Assembly: GCA_028023455.1 (NCBI GenBank)
Contig: JAQFVV010012573.1
Location: 806,001 to 870,000, forward strand
Direction of reading: 5' to 3'
DNA length: 64,000 nucleotides
From: Epiperipatus broadwayi
Lineage: Eukaryota > Onychophora > Udeonychophora > Euonychophora > Peripatidae
This document shows, piece after piece, positions 16,414 through 27,986 of the stretch (positions are counted from its first letter, which is position 1; each line of letters starts with the position of its first letter). The notes under the pieces are model-generated. The model searched no databases. It worked only from the letters and a program-made list of their open reading frames with translations, and had not been told where the DNA came from. The position numbers were made by a program, and so were the translations under genes.

Positions 16414-16990
16414 AGAACTTTTATAGTCAAGCTCTCACCTATTTCAAACATATGGATAGAGATCCTGGAAAACTATGTTTACAGATTTTAAAATACGAAT
16501 AGTTAGTCTTAGTCTTATATATTACAAAGAGTTTTTATAGTAGATAGTGACATTTTTTTTAGATTGATTATAGATTGATTATATATATATATATACATAT
16601 TATGGGATTATTAATTAAATAATACAATTCTGTAAGTCAATTTTTACAAAGAAAAAAAAAATTAGAAAGTTATATGAGATTGAAAACTCAAAATATCAGA
16701 AGGAGTTTTGAGCCAGAAACCTCTCAATTTCAACATTTTATCACCTCATTAAATTGCGCAGAGTGTCCTCAGTTATTTGCTAAGCTGACATGTTGAACAC
16801 AGAATGAAGTATTTAGATAAAGATACTCAAAAAATGGCTACAGAAAGAAGTTTGTTATTAACTAATAAGAGACCTTTGATTTCTCTTGGAGGCCTTAAAA
16901 GAACCAAACAGGGCAAATTCCTAAAGTTTACTTGGTGAGTTTATTGGCTTTTTACCTCTAAATTTAAGATCAAAAAACACCATGGTCTTT
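16414..16990. other. Non-coding stretch upstream of LINE A
   Basis: It has a short (AT)n run near 16580 and otherwise no gene. Part of it, from about 16850, may be the 5' untranslated region of the LINE that follows, but I cannot place the element's 5' end. Confidence 0.4.
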
Positions 16991-17285
16991 CTTCTCAGTT
17001 GCCTAATAAGGCAGAATGGATGTATGTGTAAATGATAAATATTTTTCCAATAGATAGAAATACATCATAACAGATAGAAATAAATCATTGCCCTTATTTC
17101 CAGGGGGCTGTAAAGTCACTAACCAAGGCAGTGGTTGGTGGCTGAAGGCAAGGTTGCTAAGAATCCCTGATTGCAGAACTAGGCTGCCATTTGATGATGA
17201 CTTTTTACTTATATACTTACAATTGCAGATCAGTTTCAAGTGAAGGAAGATTGCAAGAATTAAAAAAGAACCGTCTTATATTAAA

Positions 17286-17970
17286 TGAGACATTATTGAA
17301 CTTTGTGAAGTTAGAAAACAAGATGAAGAGAAAATTGATATAAAAAGTGGACCTGTACTCTACTATAAAGGCATAAATATTGAAAATACAAGTGGAGTAG
17401 GATTCATTATAAATAAAAAGTGGAAGAACAACATTATGGAAGTTGATGCTGTATTGGACAGAGTGGCAAGATTAGTTATTACAACTTAGTAGCAGATACC
17501 AAATGTAGATGATTCAGGTTTATGCCTCAACAAGTTCTCATACTCATGAAGTAGTAAAAGATTTTTATATGGATGAACAAAAGGCTTTTGATTAGAGTAA
17601 ACAACATTTTAAAATTGTTATGGGAGACTTTAATGCTAGAATTGATAAACAAATGAAAGATGAAAGTGCTGTAGATAATTTTGGTTATGGTAATAGAAAT
17701 GAGAGAGGTCACAGTCTTGTGGAGTTTGCAGAAAAAGAAAAACTTTATATTATGAATTCTTTTCTTGAAAAAAAATGTTAAAAGGGAATGGACATGGAAG
17801 CATCCAAATGAAGGTACAGCAGAATTGGATTATATTTTGACTAACAGAAAATATATATTTCAAGATTGAAATATTCTTAATAAATTTAACACAGGAAGTG
17901 ATCATCGATCAGTAAGATGTAAGATACATGTTAATGCAAAACTAGAAAGACAAAAATTATTAATATAAAC
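17286..17970 (+). pseudogene. LINE A endonuclease domain, broken
   Basis: Read across frames, the sequence gives ELCEVRKQDEEKIDIKSGP, then SGVGFIINKKW. After stops at about 17488 it gives QVYASTSSHTHEV and MGDFNARIDK near 17620-17650. WTWKHPNEG lies near 17790, LDYILTNRKY near 17830 and FNTGSDHRSVRCK near 17890-17930. GDFNA, DYIL and SDHR are signature motifs of apurinic-type LINE endonucleases that nick target DNA. Several in-frame stops and a frame change between QVYAST and GDFNA show decay. Confidence 0.85.
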
Positions 17971-18499
17971 AATATTTACAGTTGATATTCCTAATCTTCA
18001 GAAACAATCTAATGAATTTAAATTTGAACTTACAAATCAGTTTTAAGTATTAGTAGATTTTGATCATAATTCAGATTTGAATGAAATTAATAACAACATA
18101 ACTGATACACTTTTAAAAATGGCAGCAAGATAGCTGGTAGAAAAAAGCAGCAATTGACCAATAAAATTTCTACTGAGTCTAGAGAATTTATGAAGAAAAG
18201 AAGAAATATGATGATATACAAAAATGATGCATTAAAAAGGATTGAATACCTCGAATTCTGTAAAATGGTGTGAAAAAAGTTGAAAATGATATAAGAAAGT
18301 ATAACTGTGAACTAGCAAGGAAAGCTGTAGAAGAGAATACAAGTCTCAAGAGTGTAAAACAACATTTTGGTATTGATAGAAAATTTATATCTGCAATAAT
18401 GAAAAGAGATGGAACTATTATTAAAAAGAGAGATGACATCATGAAATGGGTAGAAGACTTTTATCAAGAATTATATTATAATAAAGAATAAGTACCTCC

Positions 18500-19955
18500 T
18501 ATATATATTATATCTTCCAAATTGCCCAGAATTTTAAATGAAGGAGTGAGACATGCAATTAAATTTATGAAGAAAGGAAAGGCTCCAGGTAATGATGGAA
18601 TTATAATTGATATATTAAAAGAAGCAGATGAAGAAATAGAAATTTTTTTAGCAAAGTTATATACCAAATGTCTAAATGATAAAGATGTACCAGATGATTG
18701 GAAGAATGCAGTATTAATATTAATAATTAAAAAAGGTGATAAAGAAGATAATAGAAATTACAGATCTATCAGCCTTTTATCAGTTTTATACAAAATTTTT
18801 ACCAAGTTAATTACAACTCGTCTACAGAGAACATTGGATTCCCACCAATCAAGAGAACAAGACGGAGTTAGTACAGTAGATCATATCCAGGTATTGAAAG
18901 AAGTTTTAGAAAGGACAAATGAATATGAGTTGCCATTATGCTTTAGATTTGTAGATTATGAAAAAGCATTTGATTCTATAAACATTTCTTTAGTGATTAA
19001 ATCACTGCATCATCAAGGTATAGATCCAGGATATTGTCATATTTTAAAGAATATTTATAAAAAATGCAACCAAAACAATTAGATTACATAATGATACTAG
19101 GAAAGTCAACATTGAGAAGGGTGCAAGATAAGATGACTCTATATCTCCAAAACGTTTTACAACAGTGTTGCAATAAGTATTTTGTGGATCAAAATTGGAA
19201 GCTAAAGGAGTGAAAATAAATGGAGATTATTTGTCATTTAGATTTTGCAGATGATGTAGTTGTTTTTGAAAATAATGTTTTGAGTTGCAGGAAATGTTGC
19301 AGGAGTTATCAGATAAAAGTAGGACTAAAGAAAAATATTAAAAAGACTAAAGTAATGTTCAATGGATTTTCTCAGAATATGAAAATAAACATTGATTATG
19401 AGTTAAAAGAAGTTAATAGCTACCAATATCTTGGTCAGATTATTAATACAGATGGAAACATAATGGATAAAATTAATCATAGAATTAAACTTGGTTGCAA
19501 TGCTTTTAGTAGAAATAACTTGATACTAAAAGGAAATATTCTTATGTGTTTGAAAAGAAATGTTTTTAATAATTGTGTTTTACCAATTCTTACTTAATAG
19601 ATCTGAGACGTGGACACTTAATAGAAGAGCAATACAGAGACTTCAGACCACTCAAAGAAGTATGGAGAGATGCATGTTAGGAATAACAAGAAGAGATCGA
19701 AAACACAATATATGGGTAAGAGAACAAACAGGTGTTACTGACCTCATTGAAAAAATTAAAAGACTGAAGTGGAGTTGGGCTGGACATATTGTTAGAAGAG
19801 ACGATAATAGATGGACAATTGAAATCTTAAACTGGATTCCAAGAGATTGTAAAAGACCCAGAAAGAGACCACATGTGATATGGTTGTATGAAATAAAAAA
19901 GTGTGCAGGTGTGATGTGGAGAAGAGAAGTTAAAGATTGGAGAAGATAGTTTGAA
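18500..19955 (+). pseudogene. LINE A reverse transcriptase and C-terminal domain, broken
   Basis: The frame at 18522-19082 holds MKKGKAPGNDGI and KKGDKEDNRNYRSISLLSV (RT entry motifs). FVDYEKAFDSI is the catalytic Asp region. After a stop at about 19082 and a frame change, 19220-19597 contains LDFADDVVVF, the catalytic Asp pair in FADD form, and SYQYLGQIINTDG, the thumb-region YLG motif. The last block (19560-19949) reads ETWTLNRRAIQRLQTTQRSM then KWSWAGHIVRRDD, the typical C-terminus of CFDP2-type elements. Catalytic residues are retained but the reading frame is split into at least three pieces. Confidence 0.88.
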
Positions 19956-20039
19956 CTTGGAGAAACCTTCATCCTGCAGTGGATTGATAATGGTTGATGA
20001 TGACTCAAAAAATGTGGTTTACACAAGATTCAGTTTTGG

Positions 20040-21937
20040 ATAAGTTTTGACAAACACTATGATAAAGGTTTGATCTTAGTTGACAAGTATTTAAAACATT
20101 AAAAATTAATTACATTGTATATGCTTTTTTTTTAAATTACAATTTTAAATGACATTTTTCATACTTTTAGTTTTGTTTGTTTTTCCATTGTTGTTTGATT
20201 ATTCTGTTCTACTTGTAGATTTGTTAATATAAAAAATAATTATGTATACTGTGTACTTATTACTACTGATAAAGTGAATGGTGCAAGAATTACCAAGTGG
20301 TTGTTTAAGCCAATGAATTGATAGTTCAAGCCAGTTATCATTTTTTTTAGTGTTTTGCTTTATTTTCTTTTTTGAAAGGTTAACAACATACAATGACTTT
20401 AATAGAATTAAGTTAATTATCTTTTACATTATGCAATAAAAAGTAATTATTTTCACACAAGCATAATCTTAACTACCATAAAGTATATAATCAATGGTTT
20501 ATTATTTGGGATTCATATTAATTTTGAGCATGTAAAATTCTGAGCATCATGATGTTCTTATTATCTGCCATCAGAAAGGCAGAGCACCAAGAGAGTTTCA
20601 TATCCTGAATTTTTTAGTTCAATAGTAAAGTGCCATACTCTACGAAAACGTTACATTAAAAAACAGTATTTGATTAAAAATAATATTTATCTTATTAATT
20701 AAAAATACAAAGACCTGTAATGCATTTTTATTTAATATCATAAAGGCTCATTAAAGATTAAGATACAACTATAAAATGAAATATTAAAATGCATTAAAAT
20801 TAAAAAAAAAATGTGAAAAAAATGTTGTTTATTGCTTTACAAATATTTTGTAAAAATAATTATTATTAACATTAAATAAACTACAAAATTATTTGCAATA
20901 TTTTTTTGCTCATTGCTAAAAACAATCAAAGAGGAGTTTATAAGGTTACTAATCTATTCATCTATCTGCATTGCAATTTCTCTTTGTTTTTAAAAAACAG
21001 TGATATGACATCATAAAAGAATACTGGGATGACAAATCAATCAATTGAAGATTTGTTGGATTTGGAAAAGAGATTTATCACAATACTATGCAATTTATAA
21101 ATTCAAAATGTAATCTAAAACCTTGTATTGCTTTTAATTGGTAGGTGTTTTATTTGTGAATTTTTAATTTTGTCTTTTCAATTTCTTCTTTGGTTTTGAT
21201 AAAATAGGAGAAGTTGGGAAATTGGAGATAGGGGGGAAATATGGTCAATTTTAAGATTTTTAAGATTTCTTTGGATTTCTGTCATAATACTACCAAATAT
21301 AATATTGACTTACAAAATTAATTTATGTATCATTTTAAACAATCTGTTTTAGTATTTATAATTGACAGATTTGTTTGAAAATTATTATTATTATTTGTCT
21401 TTAAATTTTTTATTTTTTATTTTATTTGCTTTTAAAAAAGTGAGGAGAGGGAGAGAAAGGAGGAATATAGTCAATTGTAGAAGCATTGTCAACTTTGATA
21501 AAAACAATAATTGTCAGCTACATTCAATACAAATTAAAAAACAAGCCAATGATTCAAATAAAAATAACTGACTGGCTTTGAACCAGTAACAACAAATTAA
21601 TAACAACAAAATGAAATATTAAAATGAAACTTTTTAAAAATTTATTTGGATTCCCATTGTTCACCCAATGGTTGTTTACTTTTTGACTTCACAAAAATTC
21701 AAAAATAAAAGGCATTGTCAAATTTGTCTAAATGATCCCTTTACATTTCTTTTCTCCATCATAAATGATCCAAGGTCTCTGAGTGAAAAACTTAGAGTTT
21801 TAATTTTACTTTTTTTTAAAATTAAAAACTAAAAAAAAAAAAAAACTCAATAAAACAATTAATATACCTTATGTGCACTGAAATGCAATAAAAAGAAAAA
21901 AAAAAAACTATAATTGAATATTACACTCGTCTAAGAA
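20040..21937. other. A+T-rich non-coding stretch
   Basis: No gene or element end was recognised. Short open frames at 20199-20393 (-) and 21362-21571 (+) have low-complexity composition and no motif. Confidence 0.55.
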
Positions 21938-22084
21938 AAGTCTCCTATCTTTTTTTTTTTTTTTTTCATATGTCATAGCATCGGCCGGGACGCGAAACCA
22001 CAACCGTCTGCAACCAACTAATTGCTTGCAAGGCGGTTGCGATGACCTCCCGGTTAACAACGCTTAATGAAGTCTCCTATCTTT
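21938..22084 (-). mobile_element. tRNA-derived SINE with target-site duplication (copy 1)
   Basis: The insertion lies between 15-bp direct repeats AAGTCTCCTATCTTT (21938-21952 and 22070-22084). On the minus strand it starts with an 86-nt tRNA-like head (22063-21978) and a short tail, and finishes in about 16 A residues (the T run at 21951-21966). The head begins GCGTTGTT and ends CCGATGC, which can pair as an acceptor-like stem with mismatches. It has an A-box-like region (AACCGGGAGG) and a T-arm-like GTGGTTTCGCGTCCCGG. Its length fits a class II (Leu/Ser type) tRNA ancestor. Flanking duplication plus an A tail indicates LINE-driven retroposition. The anticodon is not clear. Confidence 0.75.
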
Positions 22085-22564
22085 ATAATTACTATAAAAC
22101 AATTTAAATGAACATCTCCAGGTCTAATGTTTCTAGTTGGTTTTTAAATAAAAACATTATAACAATGTGATTAATGGAAAACTCAAAGTTTATTTTTAAA
22201 TTAATTACTAACAAGTTAAAGAAAAAAAGTATTTATTATATTGCATAATGACGGGAAAATGTTTTCTTCTTATCTTTTAGTTTTCTCTTGTATTTTTTTA
22301 AAAGTCTTTAAGAATCTAGATTTTAGGTATGTAAGTAAGTTGAATCTTAAATTTATCAATTAATTATCTCAGAATTCTTTGATGACTTAAATAGAGTGTT
22401 TTAAAGAAACAATTAAAGAGAAAATAGAATGTAGGTAGCCAAGTTGGTATCATATGTATACACCCAAGATTAAAGAATATAAACATCACATGGTCACCAT
22501 TCCCTATTCTTACACAAGCTGTTATCACACAGGCAAAACTCTCCACATAGTAGCATTATGCAGT
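22085..22564. other. A+T-rich non-coding stretch
   Basis: The 22430-22560 part is less A+T-rich (words such as CATCACATGGTCACCATTCC) and may belong to the dispersed repeat that follows. It lacks a clear counterpart in the other copy. Confidence 0.4.
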
Positions 22565-22726
22565 GCAAGCCAGAATAATCAGTGGTTGCAGAAAGATAGA
22601 AACTACTCTAGGGATATTGAATAAGTAAGCACTAAATAGAAATTTTACGCACAAACCTTTCTATATTCATTGTTTACTCTGCCTTGTACTGAGTGACTCT
22701 GCTGTAGGGAGAGTTTTGCTCCTGGG
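22565..22726 (+). repeat. Dispersed repeat R1, copy 1
   Basis: AGGGATATTGAATAAGTAAG, CACTAAATAG and ACGCACAAACCTTTCTATAT are matched in order at 47425-47552 by GGGGATATTGGATGAGTAGG, CACTAGATAG and ATGCACAAACCTTCTGGCAT. Both copies then have ATTCATTG or ATCCATTG, a TTGTACTG/TTGCTGTC-type stretch and a GAGTTTTGC end. The copies are diverged and non-coding. I do not recognise the family. Confidence 0.6.
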
Positions 22727-22759
22727 ATTAAAGAATGTACCAATGAACGATCTTCTAAG

Positions 22760-23417
22760 TTTTAGTTGGTTTATTTATAGTTTTTCTTTATGGACTACTC
22801 TGTAAACTAATTATTATCTTCAAACTTTATTTTGAATTAATAAATCAATATTTATTACCAATTTTTCTGTCAAATAAATAAATATAAAACAATAAAATAG
22901 CAGTGAAGGCAGCTGCAAAAAGAAAAAAAAGTGATTTAAAGCCAAAACTCAGCAGTGCCTTCATAGTATTCCATGAAACACCAATTATCATTAATTTTGA
23001 GTTAACTTTATTCATAAATTATACATTTTGTTATGTTAATTTTAAAATAAGTTTTCTTTTTTGATTATCTAAAATTATTTTACATAAAATTCCAATAAAA
23101 TGATAAATAAGATTACTTACTGGTCATTATTAATTAGAGATTTTTTTTTATTGTTGCAAAAATTAGTTTTTTATTATTTTCAGAAGATCTAAGTTCTAAA
23201 TAGAAGATATTATTTTAGAAATCTTTTTTTACTTTCAAAATTGAACGTTTATTCACACCAAAATAAACAACAAAGTATATATTAATTTGTTTTCAAGTAT
23301 TTATTTAATAATAACATCGATACACTCATACACGTAAATAAATATACATAAAACAGATACATGGTCTATTTCTTTTTCAAACTAATATTAAAAACTAATT
23401 AATATTTTATTAATAAA
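22760..23417. other. A+T-rich non-coding stretch
   Basis: Nothing is supportable beyond homopolymer runs. Confidence 0.5.
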
Positions 23418-23593
23418 CTTAAAGTAGTTTTTCCAAATTCATTTCAATATATTCTAAAAATCATATCTGAAAGAATTAGATAGATAGATAGAAAGTATTG
23501 AGAAATCATTATACAAAAATTTGTAAATAATTTAATTCTTTCAGATATGATTTTTAGAATATATTGAAATGAATTGTGAAAAACTACTTTAAG
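23418..23593. repeat. Fold-back with 61-nt arms abutting a TATC array
   Basis: The left arm 23418-23478 and right arm 23533-23593 are reverse complements with only two or so mismatches. They begin CTTAAAGTAGTTTTTCCAAA and end ACTACTTTAAG. The 54-nt loop starts with GATAGATAGATAG. The right arm ends exactly where a 504-bp TATC array starts, so a tetranucleotide seed lies on both sides of the right arm, in opposite orientations. A MITE or a hairpin-mediated duplication could explain it. Confidence 0.85.
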
Positions 23594-24097
<504 letters not shown>

Positions 24098-24359
24098 AAA
24101 ATTTTAAAAAAAATATAACTTATATGAAAACATTTGTAAAATATAACTATATCATATAGCTATTTTAAAAACTCCATTGGAAGGAAAATTAAATTATCTA
24201 TAATGTACATAACATACATATGTGTAGTGTGGAGTATTTTTTTAAATTTTCTCCAAGATAACAGCACTGAATGCTGATGAACTTCTGTTGCAATAGAATT
24301 CTTAAAATAGAGTTGTAATATAATATTAAAAAACATATGTAAGTAGTACAAACAACAGG

Positions 24360-25370
24360 CATAGAGATTAATTATAATAAGAAATAAAATACCACTGTAA
24401 TGCCAAATATAAAATTTTATATATTTTGAAAATAACTAAACTGTTATCAAAATATAAAATAAGCAGTTTGAGTTTTTATATGAAATTTATTTCTGCCAAA
24501 AACATAAGTATGCTAAAGTTCAAAACTTGAATCTGACCAAACCTTACTCAATATTATAACATAAAAGAAAGTGTATATGTTTTTGAATAACAAATTACCA
24601 GTCTCAATAGATATGCTATGGATAAAACCGTCCCATAGAAGTATTTAGTCCACTTATAATGAACTTTATGTAATATTTTTTATTTTCAAAGTATATAACG
24701 GTTATTACATACTTGCAATTTACATGTCTTTAAACAAATCATGAAATAAATATTAAACACTTTATACTCATTTTAGTAACCATATGTTGATTATACTTTA
24801 TTAAAATTACTAAATAATATATAATATTAATAAATCCATAGAGAACTGTTGTATTAAATAATAAAAATATATTTACAGCCAGTATAGTACCAAATTTAAA
24901 CTTTTAATATATTTTAAAGTAATCAACTACTATCCTAACACAAATAAACAATTTGAGATATCCTGCTGCATTGTTTCAGCAAACAACAAACCTCAAGCCT
25001 CAAGAATTAGTTCAAAATATTTTTAAATAGTGAAAGTTATTATTAACATATTCTCCCACTTATATTGTAGTTAACCAAATAATCAATTATTAAATAATTT
25101 AGACAAATCAAAGACAATTATATCTTATTTTAATTACCTTACAATAGTTATATTTTATTATAAATATTATAATGTATATAATTGTAATAAATTCACAGAG
25201 ATTTATTGCTATGAAGAGCGGGCATAAAACAATATCATTTTGCTGTAATGCCAGATTTAAAGTTTGTTAAATTTTGAATGTAATTAACTTATCCCTAACA
25301 TAAAATAAATAGACCAATTTCTCATACTGTGTGTGTTTCAGACAGAACAAACTGACAAACATAAATATTA
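24360..25370 (+). repeat. Three-unit diverged tandem array upstream of the bHLH gene
   Basis: Units start at about 24360 (CATAGAGATTA), 24836 (CATAGAGAACTG) and 25194 (CACAGAGATTTA). Each continues in the same order with a TAATGCCA- or TAGTACCA-type word, an AAATTTAAA-like run, TTGAATGTAA/TTTAAAGTAA, an AAAATAA block, and a TTTGAG or TTTCTCAT word. Units 2 and 3 share GTTTCAGCAAACAACAAAC versus GTTTCAGACAGAACAAAC. Periods are about 476 and 358 bp, so the units have gained and lost sequence. No coding capacity is visible. Confidence 0.55.
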
Positions 25371-26780
25371 CATAAACTAGAGATAAATATTTCTAATCTT
25401 TTTTATTATATATATATAATGTCGAAAAAAATAAAAACTACTTTTTGGAGTAATTGTAGAAAGAGGGAGAAAAGCCTTGCTTTGAGTTTGTACTTGAAGC
25501 AATAAACATGAAAAAAATATGGAAAGAGATTATAGAGGATATAAATAAGAGAAGTGGAAAAAAAAATTAAGGAGAAAAATAACTATAGATATTTGATAGA
25601 TTATGCAATAAATAGAAAGACTTGAAGATAATTTGAATTAGTGTGAGGATAATGGATATATTCAAATACATTTTTTGAATAGGACTGGTGCGAAGATATA
25701 TTTGAATTGGCTAGATAAAAATTTATTTTTTATGATTTTTTTGAAAGAGACCTTTTCAGCAGATTAATTTAAGTTTTAAACTCCAGGAATGATTTTGTAA
25801 TATACGCATACACAGAGAGAAATTATTTAAAATTTATTTTAATACAACAGTTAGATATACAATTATCTTTATTACTTTTGTCTTTTACTTTAAGTAATAA
25901 ATAAATAAATAAATAAATCAGTAACATCAATAATAATAATAAAATTTAAGAATACATACACTAAACATTTGTGGTTTTATCTGCTAATTCTGTCAAATTC
26001 CATTCCTTCTATAATGTTCGATATGACGTAATGCTTTTTCAGTAAGGTCATAAATCACATCAAACAACTACTTCAAAACCCTATCATATTAAAAACGAAA
26101 TTTCCGTTTTTTTTTTTTTTTAACTACACAATGTTTGCTTTTACTACATCTATACCCTGCTATTATGTCTCCAGGGCTCATTTGTCAAAAACTTCTCTAC
26201 TTATAATTAGCCTATTTGTTTCGTGAGATAATAAATGTCTTTAGTATCAAAATCTTAATTACGGATAGTCACAGATTAATTAATTTTAGTTTAATTAATA
26301 GTTGAGCTTTTGTAGAAAGCAGGGGGACGGTAACTTGATTTTTGAGGCCTTGCGAAAATGTCCGAGTAATGAAATCCACCAAACTGTACATTTAGCAATA
26401 TGAATACTATATATTAACTCAGCGGGCAACTTTCTAAACACTGCCTTTTCATTATGCCGATCATTTATTTTCATATTTATCTTTGTTATTATTATTATTT
26501 TTAACCTAAGAAATCAATCAAACAATCAACAGTCCGTAACAACTGTATATTTGTAAAACAATACACTTTTGATTTCATCCAAGAAGCCTTGTTTGTATTT
26601 CAATTCATATCCCGTTTATTTTATAAAAAGAATTAATTGCGTCTTCAACCACAACCATTTTATAAATGATAAATATATAATAAACTTTTTTTTTTTTTTT
26701 TTTAAAAAAAGAAAGTGTTGAAAAAATATGAAACGTTTTAATCAGCCTATCATTTCCAGGATCCGCATCTTTGATAAATT
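25371..26780. other. Upstream non-coding region of the bHLH gene
   Basis: It is A+T-rich with a short AAAT run (about 25893-25918) and poly-T runs near 26107 and 26690. The 26000-26460 part is less A+T-rich than its surroundings. It could hold regulatory sequence, but I recognise no specific site there. Confidence 0.45.
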
Positions 26781-26791
26781 ATTCATGAGAT

Positions 26792-26797
26792 CACATG
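26792..26797. promoter_or_regulatory. E-box CACATG in the bHLH proximal upstream region
   Basis: CACATG (context GATCACATGACTGATG) matches CANNTG, the binding site of bHLH dimers, 124 bp before the start codon. Auto- or cross-regulation is common for achaete-scute genes, but a six-base match alone is weak evidence. Confidence 0.3.
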
Positions 26798-26866
26798 ACT
26801 GATGTCGCCAAATTAGTGAGTATAATTATCTATTCACTAAATGCTATCCTGTGGTTTTTAAACTTT

Positions 26867-26874
26867 TATAAAAG
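26867..26874 (+). promoter_or_regulatory. TATA box of the bHLH gene
   Basis: TATAAAAG is a consensus TATA box starting 54 bp before the ATG at 26921. With transcription starting about 30 bp downstream, the 5' leader would be only about 25 nt. Such TATA-driven short leaders are common for tightly regulated developmental genes. Confidence 0.55.
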
Positions 26875-26920
26875 TGTATTTAAAAATATTGCTTGACCAA
26901 AGCATTTTACTGGACGAAAT

Positions 26921-27424
26921 ATGTCCGAGACAACATTTATAGGAGTACATGTTTATCCCGCTTGTAGGTTTAGTTCAGCATCGACGGATGCAAGAAAGTT
27001 AAGTGATTTAAGATCTGACCGAACTTGGACAAGATCCGACAGCCAAGAATCAACTACTGTTCAACCGCGAAAATCAAAATCTCGACGATCAAGTTCTAAT
27101 TCAGCATACAAACACATCCCGCATCGGGAAAAACCTCCTCATTTAGTCGCTCGGAGAAATGCTAGAGAAAGACGACGAGTTCAAGCAGTAAACACAGCTT
27201 TTGCGCGTTTAAGAAGGCATGTGCCCATGGAAAATAGAAATAAAAGACTAAGTAAAGTCAAAACTTTAAGAACAGCTATTGAATATATTACTCACCTTCA
27301 GAAACTTTTAAAAGAATCTGAAAATCAACTTCAAACTCCATCAATTACAGGACCGTCGCTTTTAGAACTCACTGAAAGGAAAGAAAATTCTCTCAGATGG
27401 CTACCTTTAGATATTGTAAGTTGA
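26921..27424 (+). CDS. Achaete-scute-like bHLH transcription factor
   Basis: This is a predicted nuclear class A bHLH protein that would pair with an E protein and bind E-boxes (CANNTG), typically to promote neural or secretory fate. The 167-codon frame has a Ser/Arg-rich N-terminus (residues 20-66). The basic region (77-88, VARRNARERRRV) keeps the E-box-contacting Glu at 83 and the following Arg residues. Helix 1 (about 89-100) is VNTAFARLRRHV, then a short loop with KRLSK and helix 2 (about 111-131) TLRTAIEYITHLQKLL. The ARRN start and LSKV-TLR-A-EYI pattern favour achaete-scute over atonal or twist. Helix 2 has Lys at 114 where the family usually has an acidic residue (KVKTLR against KVETLR). 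Start choice: first ATG after the TATA box. GTAAGT at 27416 would splice out the last two codons, so the true C-terminus may lie in an unseen exon. The gene has no neighbours within 2 kb on either side. Confidence 0.85.
   Translation: MSETTFIGVHVYPACRFSSASTDARKLSDLRSDRTWTRSDSQESTTVQPRKSKSRRSSSNSAYKHIPHREKPPHLVARRNARERRRVQAVNTAFARLRRHVPMENRNKRLSKVKTLRTAIEYITHLQKLLKESENQLQTPSITGPSLLELTERKENSLRWLPLDIVS
27416..27421 (+). other. Candidate 5' splice site at the end of the bHLH exon
   Basis: GTAAGT matches the donor consensus exactly and lies after codon 165, two codons before the TGA at 27422-27424. If used, the first exon ends in phase 0 after LPLDI. Achaete-scute genes are often single-exon, so either form is possible. 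Confidence 0.4.
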
Positions 27425-27954
27425 TATCTAATTATTATCATTTAAAATATTGTACTTTATAGATAAATCTCCAAAAAGATGTAATCTTTGTTTGATTAAA
27501 GATTAATATTATTCTCGAAACTTAATTTTTTTAATTTTTGTAAAAGTTAGATTATAGAGTTACTAGTAATTATTATTTATTACTCATTTATTTATAAAAC
27601 AATATGTATTATTACTCTTTATATAAGAATAATAATACATTTTGTTTCATCAAACATTAAAAAGCTACTAAATGCTAATTTTCTTTTTTAAAATAACTTG
27701 ATAATATTATGTTTTAAAGTCATATACGTACCTTAGGTAATATATATTTTATTAAGCTTAAGTAAAAATTGTAACATGTATTTTAAAGGGATTGACGATA
27801 TTATAATAAAAGATAATGCGTGTTGTTTTCTGCTATAGCATTTAAAACAATCGAAAAAAATAATTGACCATTATTGCCTGGACTCAACGTTAACACAATT
27901 TAATTTAACATCAAATTTATAGTTATGTGATAAATTTTAATAAAATGGACAAGC

Positions 27955-27986
<32 letters not shown>

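Larger units (their letters stand above)
17000..20030 (+). mobile_element. LINE family A (RTE-like, CFDP2-type), near full-length degenerate copy
   Basis: The copy carries, in order, an APE endonuclease (about 17286-17970), a linker, a reverse transcriptase (about 18540-19600) and a conserved C-terminal region (19600-19950). It ends in TGATGATGA-like sequence near 19990-20003, as RTE-type elements often do. The 5' part around 17110-17170 (CAGGGGGCTGTAAAGTCACT, then GGTTGGTGGCTGAAGGCAAG) looks like the untranslated leader. The single ORF is interrupted by several stops and frameshifts, so the copy is inactive. A second, more decayed copy lies at 42320-43215. Proteins of this group are often annotated as craniofacial development protein 2-like, but they are retrotransposon products. 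Confidence 0.9.

Noticed and set aside
19652-20026. 124-codon minus-strand frame
   Set aside because: Antisense shadow of the LINE A C-terminal domain.
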